NCBI GenBank assembly: GCA_014859985.1
Contig: JACZKN010000529.1
Span: 1 to 6,969, forward strand
From: Candidatus Krumholzibacteriia bacterium
GTDB taxonomy: Bacteria > Krumholzibacteriota > Krumholzibacteriia > LZORAL124-64-63
Direction: 5' to 3'
DNA length: 6,969 nt
Below, piece by piece: positions 1 through 6,288 of this stretch (position 1 is its first letter; each line of letters opens with the position of its first letter). The notes under the pieces were generated by a model that was not told where the DNA came from, made no database searches, and worked only from the letters and a program-made list of their open reading frames with translations. Position numbers and translations under genes: made by a program.

Positions 1-774
1 CCCCCGGTCCTGGTGGCCCCGGCCCGCGACGCGGTGCTGCCCGAGCCGGTGGTGGAATTCCGCTGGGACAGCCCGGGCCACCGGGCCGCTCCCCATGACC
101 TGGAGGTCGCGGCCGACAGCACCTTCGCCGCCCCGCAGACCCGCGCCGGCGTCCCCGGCGGCGCGTTCCGCGAAGCCGAGCCGCTCGCCGACGGCACCTG
201 GTTCTGGCGGGTGCGGGCCGCCCCCGACGGCGGCGAGGCCGGCCCCTGGTCGGCCGTCGGCCGGTTCCGGGTCGAACGTCCACCCCTGCTTACGTCTACC
301 CTCATCGTGCCGATCGAGCCGGGCGGCGCCGAGCTGCTGGTCGACGGCATCAGCGTCGGTACGGTCACCGGCCGCAAGTCCTTGACCCTGGCTCCCGGCC
401 GCCACACCCTGGTGGCGCGCCTGGCCAGGAGCGTCGAGAAGGAGATCTCGCGCGAGGTGGACCTCCAGGCGGGCGAAGAGCTTACCCTGACCCCTCCGAT
501 CCGCTTCCGCCTGCCGGAGCCCCCGCCTGCAACGAGGATTTCAATTACCATCGTGTCGCTCCTGGAGGGCCAAGGGATTCCTGGCGCCAGCATCGAGATT
601 GATGGTAGGATGGTTACGGCTGGAGAGACACCCTACGTCGTCGAACTTCCCACCGGGAACCACCGCATCGTCGTCAGGAAGATGATCGATGGCCAGCAAT
701 GGACCGGTGAATCCGAACTAGTCGTGCGGGGGGGCATGGACAAGACCCTCCGCATCGCCCTGCAGCCGCGCTGA
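1..774 (+). CDS. FN3-like and PEGA-domain envelope protein, 5' end missing
   Basis: The frame is open from the first base to the TGA at 772-774, so the gene almost certainly begins upstream. A GTG at 13 is only an internal candidate start, with no ribosome-binding site in view. The visible 257 residues start with an FN3-like beta-sandwich (about residues 17-91), shown by a VEFRWDSPG strand, a TWFWRVRA strand and a GPWSAVGRFRV strand. A PEGA-type domain follows (about 99-165: PxGAELLVDGxxVG, then LAPGRHTLVA). A second PEGA-like domain (about 178-257) has IPGASIEIDG and LPTGNHRIVV. PEGA domains are small extracytoplasmic beta-structures thought to bind surface ligands or other envelope proteins. 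FN3-like plus PEGA modules often sit behind an N-terminal FecR-type domain or signal peptide, but nothing of that is visible here. The second PEGA-like domain uses less GC-biased codons than the rest. The product is probably periplasmic or surface-exposed; its exact role is unknown. Confidence 0.85.
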   Translation, partial: PPVLVAPARDAVLPEPVVEFRWDSPGHRAAPHDLEVAADSTFAAPQTRAGVPGGAFREAEPLADGTWFWRVRAAPDGGEAGPWSAVGRFRVERPPLLTSTLIVPIEPGGAELLVDGISVGTVTGRKSLTLAPGRHTLVARLARSVEKEISREVDLQAGEELTLTPPIRFRLPEPPPATRISITIVSLLEGQGIPGASIEIDGRMVTAGETPYVVELPTGNHRIVVRKMIDGQQWTGESELVVRGGMDKTLRIALQPR

Positions 775-813
775 CCCGCGGCGCACGGACGTACCTGGCA
801 GACCCACCCCAAC

Positions 814-820
814 GAGGGAG
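814..820 (+). promoter_or_regulatory. Ribosome-binding site deciding the start at 827
   Basis: GAGGGAG lies directly against an ATG at 821 and 6 bases before a second in-frame ATG at 827. No spacer is left for the first, so 827 is the better start. The next two genes also have exactly 6 bases between the purine-rich site and the start codon, which supports this choice. Confidence 0.65.
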
Positions 821-826
821 ATGGAC

Positions 827-1912
827 ATGGGCGGCATTCCACGAAGCGTTTCACCCGCGCGGCGATTCCCGGCATGGCAGACGATGGTGCTGGTCCTGGC
901 GGTCGTGACCGTCGCGGCGCCGGCGTTCGCCCCGGCCCCGGCCGCGGCCGGGACCACGGTGGCCGAAGAGGTGGCCAAGGCCCTGGGCCTGTGCTGGAAC
1001 GGCGAGTTCGACCAGAGCCTGGCCCTGGCCTCGAGCCTGCTCGAACGCGACGACCTGGAGGCCGACGACCGCGTGGCCGTCTACTCGGCCCTCAGTTCCA
1101 TCCACTACTCCATGGGCAAGCAGCACGCGGGCCAGGCCTTCGCCTACCTGGAGAAGATCCGCGAACTCGACCCCTGCCTGGCCAGCCTGCCGTCCGACTT
1201 CTGGACCAAGCCGCTGCGCGAGCAGTGGTACCGCGCCCTGCAGGCCAACGGGCAGCTGGTCTGCGCCACGACCGCGTCGCCGGAGATCCGCACCGTCGCG
1301 GTCATGGAGTTCGACAACTACTCCGCCGGCAAGTACCAGGAGGAGCTGGGCTTTTTGACCAAGGGCCTGAGCGACTTCTTCGAGGCCGATTTCCGCGAAC
1401 TGGGCGGCCTGAAGGTGGTCGAACGCGACAAGATCGACTTCGTGCTCAAGGAGATCATGATGGCGAAGGAGGGGCTCGTGGACGAGTCCACGGCGGTGAA
1501 GGCCGGCAAGCTCCTGGGCGCGCAGATCATGATCTTCGGCAGCGTGATGCAGACCGACGGCAAGAACGCCCGCATGCTGGTCAAGGCCGTCAAGGTCGAG
1601 ACCTCCGAGATCCTGGCCACGGCCGAGCGCAAGGGCAAGCCCGACTTCTTCGCGATGCAGGAGGAGCTGGTCAAGGATCTCGCCGGGAAGCTCGACATCG
1701 CCATCAGCCCCGCGGCCGAGCAGCAGATCGAGGCCAACGGCAGCGACAACGGCGACGCCGCGGGCCAGTACGCCAAGGGCCTGTACCACGTGGACCGCTA
1801 CGAGTACGCCAAGGCCTACGACTGCTTCAAGCGCGCCTACGAGCTGGACAACACCTACGCCGAGGCCAAGCACAAGATGGACATCTACCGGCCCCTGGCC
1901 CTCTCCTCGTGA
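827..1912 (+). CDS. Exported CsgG/FlgO-like protein with TPR-like flanks
   Basis: The product is 361 residues. It has an N-terminal Sec signal (basic RRF, a hydrophobic stretch from about residue 20, likely cleavage after the Ala run at 39-41, before GTT). No lipobox cysteine is present, so it is probably a soluble periplasmic or membrane-associated protein. Residues about 45-135 are helical and TPR-like. Residues about 155-287 resemble the CsgG/FlgO/TolB-N-type alpha/beta fold: strand RTVAVMEFDN, helix with GLSDFFEADF, strand LKVVERDKID, then AGKLLGAQIMIFGSV. A C-terminal TPR (about 308-345) contains AKGLYHVDRYEYAKAYDCF. CsgG-family proteins form outer-membrane or periplasmic oligomers, best known from curli export; FlgO-like members support outer-membrane structures. 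The next gene encodes a paralogue with the same domain and a TPR after it, suggesting paired subunits. No enzyme motif is seen and the substrate is unknown. The start at 827 is preferred over 821. Confidence 0.85.
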   Translation: MGGIPRSVSPARRFPAWQTMVLVLAVVTVAAPAFAPAPAAAGTTVAEEVAKALGLCWNGEFDQSLALASSLLERDDLEADDRVAVYSALSSIHYSMGKQHAGQAFAYLEKIRELDPCLASLPSDFWTKPLREQWYRALQANGQLVCATTASPEIRTVAVMEFDNYSAGKYQEELGFLTKGLSDFFEADFRELGGLKVVERDKIDFVLKEIMMAKEGLVDESTAVKAGKLLGAQIMIFGSVMQTDGKNARMLVKAVKVETSEILATAERKGKPDFFAMQEELVKDLAGKLDIAISPAAEQQIEANGSDNGDAAGQYAKGLYHVDRYEYAKAYDCFKRAYELDNTYAEAKHKMDIYRPLALSS

Positions 1913-1914
1913 GC

Positions 1915-1920
1915 GGGAGG
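1915..1920 (+). promoter_or_regulatory. Ribosome-binding site for the TPR lipoprotein
   Basis: GGGAGG sits just after the TGA of the preceding gene and 6 bases before the ATG at 1927. It shows that translation starts at 1927, although the frame is open for about 1 kb upstream. Confidence 0.7.
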
Positions 1921-1926
1921 CTCGAC

Positions 1927-3255
1927 ATGCGACGTATCCTGCCGATCCTGGCGCTTGCCGCCTGCCTGCTGCCCGGCGGGTGCTCCCCCGGCTACTACCG
2001 GCAGGCGCGGACCCTGGCCGAGGCGGGCGACCCGGCCGGCGCGGTCCCCCTGTACTACCGCGAGATCCAGGAGCATCCGGCCAACGCGGCGGCCTGGCGC
2101 GAGCTGGGCGTGGCCTTCTACGACCAGGGCGAGTACACCCAGGCCGAGGAGGCGCTCAAGCGGGCCGCGGGCATCGAGCCCGACGCGCGCACGCAGCTGT
2201 ACCTCGGCATGGCCTACGAGCGCCGGGACGACCCCGACCTGGCCCTGCGCGCCTACGGCAACGCCCTGGGCCTGCAGCCCGGCGGCCGCACCCGCGACCT
2301 GATCGAGGCCCGCGTCGATGCGCTGACCCGTGAGCGCGTGCTGCGCGAGGTGCGTCGGTCCCTGGCCGGCGAGAGCGACCTGGATCCCGCCGAGATCCCC
2401 GACAACACCGTGGCCGTGGTCGAGTTCGCCGGCGGCGACCTGCCGCCGGACCTGCAGCCCCTGACCCGCGGCCTGGCCGAGTTCACCGCCCTGGACCTGG
2501 CGAAGGTGGGGTCGCTGCGCGTGGTGGACCGCCTGAAGATGGACGCCATCCGCAAGGAGCTCGAGCTGAGCCGTTCGCAGTTCGCCGATCCGACCTCGGC
2601 GCCCCGCATCGGCAGGCTGGTGGGCGGCCGGCACATCGTCACCGGCACGCTGCTGGGTCTGGGCGACGAGGCGGTGCGGCTGGACGGCGCCGTCGTCAAC
2701 ACCGTCGACCAGTCGGTGCGGACCGCCGAGCACGCCGACGGCGCCCTGCAGGACATCTTCAAGGTGCAGAAGAAGTTCGTGTTCGACGTGATCGACGCGC
2801 TGGGCATCACCTTGACCCCCGAGGAGCGCACCGAGATCGAGAAGGTGCCCACCGAAAACTACCTGGCGTTCATGGCCTACAGCCGCGGCCTGGAGCTGCG
2901 CGACCGCAACGACCTGGGCGCCGCCCGCCTCGAGTTCCAGAAGGCCACCTCGGCCGATCCGGGCTTCTCGCAGGCGGCCGGCCAGGGCAGGTCGGTGTCG
3001 TCGCTGCTGGCCGCGGGCTTCGGCGGTCCCGTCGACTTCGGGCAGTTCACCACGGCCGTCGCCGCCGTCGCCGACGCGGGACCCGCCGCCGGCGGGTTGG
3101 CCGGCTTCCAGGCCACCATGACCACCTGGAGCGGTTTCGTGCCCGTGGGCACCGATCTGGGCAACTTCGGCCAGTGGGTCGATTCGCCGCCGCATACGCT
3201 CTTCCAGGGCAATGTCGACGTCATCGTGAGGGGGGACCTGAATGTTCGTCCGTAG
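1927..3255 (+). CDS. TPR lipoprotein with CsgG/FlgO-like domain
   Basis: The product is 442 residues. The N-terminus MRRILPILALAACLLPGGCS is a lipoprotein-type signal. Cys19 after PGG is the likelier lipidated residue by length; Cys13 after LAA fits the lipobox better but leaves a very short signal. Three TPRs follow at about 22-53, 54-86 (WRELGVAFYDQGEYTQAEEALKRA) and 87-120. Residues about 161-295 form a CsgG/FlgO-like domain: TVAVVEFAGG, LTRGLAEFTALDL, LRVVDRLKMDAI, then IGRLVGGRHIVTGTLLG. Another TPR (about 310-350) has AYSRGLELRDRNDLGAARLEF. A Gly/Ala-rich tail of about 90 residues ends in short strands and is unrecognised. The core matches the upstream gene's domain in order, so the two are paralogues. 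A membrane-anchored scaffold or oligomeric assembly factor beside the barrel gene is the likeliest role, by inference. The start has a good ribosome-binding site, 14 bases after the previous stop. Confidence 0.87.
   Translation: MRRILPILALAACLLPGGCSPGYYRQARTLAEAGDPAGAVPLYYREIQEHPANAAAWRELGVAFYDQGEYTQAEEALKRAAGIEPDARTQLYLGMAYERRDDPDLALRAYGNALGLQPGGRTRDLIEARVDALTRERVLREVRRSLAGESDLDPAEIPDNTVAVVEFAGGDLPPDLQPLTRGLAEFTALDLAKVGSLRVVDRLKMDAIRKELELSRSQFADPTSAPRIGRLVGGRHIVTGTLLGLGDEAVRLDGAVVNTVDQSVRTAEHADGALQDIFKVQKKFVFDVIDALGITLTPEERTEIEKVPTENYLAFMAYSRGLELRDRNDLGAARLEFQKATSADPGFSQAAGQGRSVSSLLAAGFGGPVDFGQFTTAVAAVADAGPAAGGLAGFQATMTTWSGFVPVGTDLGNFGQWVDSPPHTLFQGNVDVIVRGDLNVRP
3229..3235 (+). promoter_or_regulatory. 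Ribosome-binding site for the beta-barrel gene, inside the upstream gene
   Basis: AGGGGGG lies within the last codons of the TPR lipoprotein gene, 6 bases before the ATG at 3242. With the 14-base gene overlap this suggests translational coupling of the two products. Confidence 0.65.
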
Positions 3256-4363
3256 CGGTTTCCTGGCGGCCGCGCTGCTGGCGGGACTCGGCCTGGCGGC
3301 CGCGCCGGCCCGGGCGCAGATCATCTACGGTCAGCCGGCCCAGGGGGAGATCGACCTGGTCTACGCCCACTGGAAGCTGACCCTGGACGAGGACGAGGTG
3401 ACCATCGACCAGTTCGCCGTCCCCGTCACGGCGTTCCTGCCCCTGCGCGAGAACCTCGAGGCCCGCGTCTACGTCGCCCAGTCCAACACCACGGTTTCGC
3501 AGCTGGGCCAGGACTTCGAGTTGAACGGGCTGACCGACCTGCGCCTGCAGGTCAACCAGAGCCTGGCCGGCGACCAGGTGCTGCTGGGCCTGGGCGTGAA
3601 CCTGCCCACCGGCAAGAAGGGCCTGTCGCTGGACGAGGAGTGGGTGGTCATGAACTACCTCTCCCAGACCTTCCTCAGCTTCCCGGTGCGGCGGCTGGGC
3701 GGCGGGTTCGGCCTGAACGCGACCCTCGGCGGCGCCAAGGAAGTGGGCGACTACCGGCTGGGCCTGACGGCCGGCTACGACCTGGCCGGAGCCTACGAGG
3801 CCTACCTCGACCAGGGCGACTACAAGCCCGGCAACGCGTTCGCCGTGACGCTGGGCGCCCAGCGCGAGTTCGGGACACGGCTGCTGAACGCCGACCTGAC
3901 CTTCACCACCAGCTCCGACGACAAGCTGGACGACACGCCGGTGTTCAGCCGGGGCGACGAGCTGGCGTTCCACGCGGGGCTGGCCGGCAAGGCCGGCGCC
4001 AAGGGCTACCGCGGTGATGCCTACTACCGCCTGCGCGGCCGCAACACCGTGTACGACCCCGACGGCATCCTGCTGCAGCAGCTGAAGATCTACGGCAACG
4101 AGTTCCTGCTCGGCGGCGCCCTGGACTTCCACGGCGCTGCGGGGTGGGCCTGGGGCCCGCGCGCCGACCTGCGGCTCATCGCGGGCAACGAGTTCGGTTT
4201 CGGCTCGACCAGCGTGGTCGGCCTGGGCGGGCAGGTGGCGCGGGCGTTGACGCCTCACCTGAACCTGACCCTGAACCTGAAGTATTTCACCGGTTCCACC
4301 CACGGCGGCGAGATCGACCTGACGGGCTACCAGGCCTGGGTCGCCGCCGGCGGGACCTTCTGA
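3242..4363 (+). CDS. Outer-membrane beta-barrel protein
   Basis: The product is 373 residues with a classical Sec signal peptide (MFVRSGFLAAALLAGLGLAA, cleavage predicted after ARA at 23-25, before Gln26). The mature part is rich in alternating hydrophobic/polar strands with aromatic girdle residues and short turns (IDLVYAHWKLTL, LEARVYVAQSNTT, VLLGLGVNLPTGKKG, YRLGLTAGYDLAGAYE, LLNADLTFTTSS, LNLTLNLKYFTGS). It ends in WVAAGGTF; a terminal Phe is the usual recognition signal for outer-membrane barrel insertion by the BAM machinery. The GLGVNLPTG block resembles barrel families annotated as phenol-degradation MetA-like or generic transporters, but that name implies no substrate here. It overlaps the upstream TPR lipoprotein gene by 14 bases, so a partner role in the same envelope assembly is reasonable. 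Strand count and pore specificity cannot be settled by eye. Confidence 0.87.
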   Translation: MFVRSGFLAAALLAGLGLAAAPARAQIIYGQPAQGEIDLVYAHWKLTLDEDEVTIDQFAVPVTAFLPLRENLEARVYVAQSNTTVSQLGQDFELNGLTDLRLQVNQSLAGDQVLLGLGVNLPTGKKGLSLDEEWVVMNYLSQTFLSFPVRRLGGGFGLNATLGGAKEVGDYRLGLTAGYDLAGAYEAYLDQGDYKPGNAFAVTLGAQREFGTRLLNADLTFTTSSDDKLDDTPVFSRGDELAFHAGLAGKAGAKGYRGDAYYRLRGRNTVYDPDGILLQQLKIYGNEFLLGGALDFHGAAGWAWGPRADLRLIAGNEFGFGSTSVVGLGGQVARALTPHLNLTLNLKYFTGSTHGGEIDLTGYQAWVAAGGTF

Positions 4364-4368
4364 GGAGG
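4363..4368 (+). promoter_or_regulatory. Consensus ribosome-binding site for the cohesin/propeller lipoprotein
   Basis: AGGAGG overlaps the TGA of the barrel gene by its first base. It lies 6 bases before an in-frame GTG (4375) and 9 before the ATG (4378). Either start changes the protein by one residue only. Confidence 0.65.
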
Positions 4369-4377
4369 CGGACTGTG

Positions 4378-6288
4378 ATGTCGCACCGGATCGAGGGACG
4401 TCGCCTGCTCCCGGGCGGCGCCGCCGCCGTGGCGCTGGCCCTGGCGTTGGTCGCCGGAGGCTGCGCCGAGAAGATCGCCGGCCCGCAGCAGGCCGCGCGG
4501 GTGGTCGTGGCCCTGGACCTCAAGGGCGGTGCGGCGGTCACCTTCCGCCTGACCGCGTGGGCTGCCGACATGGACACCGTCTCGGTGCTGATGGTGCCCG
4601 ACGGCGACCTGCTGGCCGGCTATCTGAACATCCCCGCCGGCGTCCGGCGGCACTTCCTGGTCGAGGCGCTGGACATCGAAGGCGTCGTGCTCTACAGCGG
4701 CGAGACCGTGCGCGACGTGGTGTCGCTGGTGCCCCTTGACCTGACCATCCCGATGGAGCCGGTGGTGCCCATGCTCTTCCTGAACCCGCACTTCGCGCAG
4801 GTTCCGCTGGGCTCGCCGTTCACCATCACCGTGCACGCCAACGACCTCGCGAACCTCTCCAACGCCGGCGTCGGCCTGTCGCTGTTCGGTTTCAACGGCT
4901 ACAAGCTGGCCGAGACCGCGCTCATCGACTCGGTGACCCTCGCCCCGGCGCAGGTGGAGCGGGGCAGTTCCCTGTCCTACGACAACTACGGCTTCGGGGA
5001 GATCTACTTCACGGTGGCGAACGAAGGCCCCATCGTCGACGACGAGGGCGACGGCGCCCTGGTGGTGGTCCACTGCCGCACCCAGGACACCTGGCCCGGC
5101 GAACCGGTGGAACTCGTGCCGGCCATGTACATCGAGGTCCTCGGGGGCTACGACGGTCCCGAGGTCTACCTCGACACCGCACGCTACCGCCTGGTGCGCA
5201 GCCGCGTGCCCGAGTCGTTCCTGGGCGACACTTACGACGACGACGGGGTGGCCTTGGTGAACCTTGGCGGCGGCGAGGCGCTCCTGGCCGGCACCGTCCG
5301 CCCCGCGTCCGAGGGGTACTTCGAGCTGTACCTCGCCCGCCTGGGCGCCGGCACCACGCCCTTGCTCGAGGTACGGACGGACTGGAGCGACTACCTGACG
5401 ACCAGCGGACTGGCCCGCGGCGAGGGGGCCAGCTTCTTCATCAGCCGCGTCGATCCCTTCCAGGGCTCGGGCGCTGTCGCCCGCGTCAACGCCTTCGGCG
5501 GCGAGGCTTGGTACGAGAACCTGGACCAGTACGGCGGCGGCAGTCCCCATGCCGTGGCGGCGCGCCCCGGCGGCGGCTGCGTCGCGGCGGGCTCGTGGGA
5601 CAACGACGGCCGGCACTACCTGCTGATGGCCTTCGGCCCCGCCGGCTTCCAGCAGCGCTACGCCCCGGCCGACTTCAGCTCCGACCAGGAGCTGAGGGCG
5701 GTGGTGGCCCTGGACGACACCACCTTCGTCGCCGCCGGCTACCGGCACCCGTTCTCCGCCTCCGGCGACGCCATCCTGGCCAAGTTCGTGCTCCGCGGGG
5801 CCCTGAGCCCCGTGTGGGTCCGGCCCCTGGGCGGCGAGGGCCACGAGACTGCCCTGGACCTGCTGCGGCTCGGTGACGGCGGCTTCCTGATGGTCGGCGC
5901 GGTCGCCGCGAACCAAGGCGGCCTGAACGACGTCCTGGTGATCCGCACGGACGCCGAGGGCCGGCCCGTGTGGACGCGCAGCTTCGGCAGCGGCGACTTC
6001 GACGAGGTCGCCACCACCGTCTGCGCCACCCCCGACGGGGCTTTCGTCGCCGCCGGCTACGTCAGGAATGGCAGGCAGAACCGCGACGTCTTCCTGGTGA
6101 AGTTCGACGGCACGGGCCGGCAGATCTGGGAAAACACGCTGGGCGGACCCGGCGACGAATACGTGCGGGACATCATCCCCTTCGGCGGCGGTCTGCTGGC
6201 GACCGGCACGGCGTCCCCGGGTCCCCTGGGGGGCCAGGACATCCTGGTGCTGCGGCTGGGCAGCGATGGGAAGCAGCTGGCCGAGTGA
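4378..6288 (+). CDS. Lipoprotein with cohesin-like domain and seven-bladed beta-propeller
   Basis: The product is 636 residues. A hydrophobic signal ends in LVAGGC, giving lipidated Cys29. Residues about 40-128 form a beta-sandwich with the pattern IPAGVRRHFLVEALD, LYSGETV and a closing LDLTIPMEP, common in exported lipoproteins. Residues about 131-272 look cohesin-like: FAQVPLGSPFTITVHANDL, NAGVGLSLFGFNGYKL, YGFGEIYFTVANEG and DGALVVVHCRT match the expected strand order. Residues about 279-636 hold seven repeats of 43-58 residues (279, 337, 389, 435, 489, 542, 594) of the type DEVxxxxxxxDGxFVAAGY...DVFLVKFDxxGxxIW, as in SBBP/delta-60-like propellers. Cohesin-like folds mediate protein-protein docking and propellers are binding platforms, so a docking or adhesion role at the envelope is inferred. 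No catalytic motif is seen. The gene starts 14 bases after the barrel gene. A GTG at 4375 is an equally possible start. Confidence 0.87.
   Translation: MSHRIEGRRLLPGGAAAVALALALVAGGCAEKIAGPQQAARVVVALDLKGGAAVTFRLTAWAADMDTVSVLMVPDGDLLAGYLNIPAGVRRHFLVEALDIEGVVLYSGETVRDVVSLVPLDLTIPMEPVVPMLFLNPHFAQVPLGSPFTITVHANDLANLSNAGVGLSLFGFNGYKLAETALIDSVTLAPAQVERGSSLSYDNYGFGEIYFTVANEGPIVDDEGDGALVVVHCRTQDTWPGEPVELVPAMYIEVLGGYDGPEVYLDTARYRLVRSRVPESFLGDTYDDDGVALVNLGGGEALLAGTVRPASEGYFELYLARLGAGTTPLLEVRTDWSDYLTTSGLARGEGASFFISRVDPFQGSGAVARVNAFGGEAWYENLDQYGGGSPHAVAARPGGGCVAAGSWDNDGRHYLLMAFGPAGFQQRYAPADFSSDQELRAVVALDDTTFVAAGYRHPFSASGDAILAKFVLRGALSPVWVRPLGGEGHETALDLLRLGDGGFLMVGAVAANQGGLNDVLVIRTDAEGRPVWTRSFGSGDFDEVATTVCATPDGAFVAAGYVRNGRQNRDVFLVKFDGTGRQIWENTLGGPGDEYVRDIIPFGGGLLATGTASPGPLGGQDILVLRLGSDGKQLAE

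Noticed and set aside
775..826. Possible promoter or terminator in the largest gap
   Set aside because: No convincing -35/-10 pair and no hairpin followed by a T run; only a ribosome-binding site is seen.
851..1873. Long antisense open frame of 340 codons opposite the first CsgG-like gene
   Set aside because: It mirrors the codon structure of a GC3-rich gene. Its translation is repetitive Leu/Val/Gly/Ala/His without domains, and the + strand product has clear domains and a ribosome-binding site.
874..1926. Upstream extension of the TPR lipoprotein frame to a 793-residue protein
   Set aside because: The extension is an Arg/Gly/Pro-rich alternate frame of the upstream gene. The lipoprotein signal and the ribosome-binding site place the start at 1927.
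827..3255. A true curli locus
   Set aside because: No curlin-type Gln/Asn-rich repeat protein, CsgE or CsgF is present, and the CsgG-like proteins carry TPRs that curli CsgG lacks.
1885..3324. Antisense open frame of 479 codons opposite the TPR lipoprotein
   Set aside because: Low-complexity Gly/Gln/Ala/Val translation typical of a reverse-strand shadow in high-GC DNA; it also spans the boundary of two well-supported + strand genes.
3221..4303. Antisense open frame of 360 codons opposite the barrel gene
   Set aside because: Compositional shadow rich in Gln/Val/Gly; the + strand carries a signal peptide and a barrel with terminal Phe.
4144..4377. Upstream extension of the cohesin/propeller lipoprotein frame
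   Set aside because: Those codons are an Arg-rich alternate frame inside the barrel gene. AGGAGG and the lipoprotein signal place the start at 4378 (or 4375).
4327..5916. Antisense open frame of 529 codons opposite the propeller lipoprotein
   Set aside because: No recognisable domain and a His/Gln/Val/Gly-rich shadow composition, while the + strand shows a lipobox and repeats.
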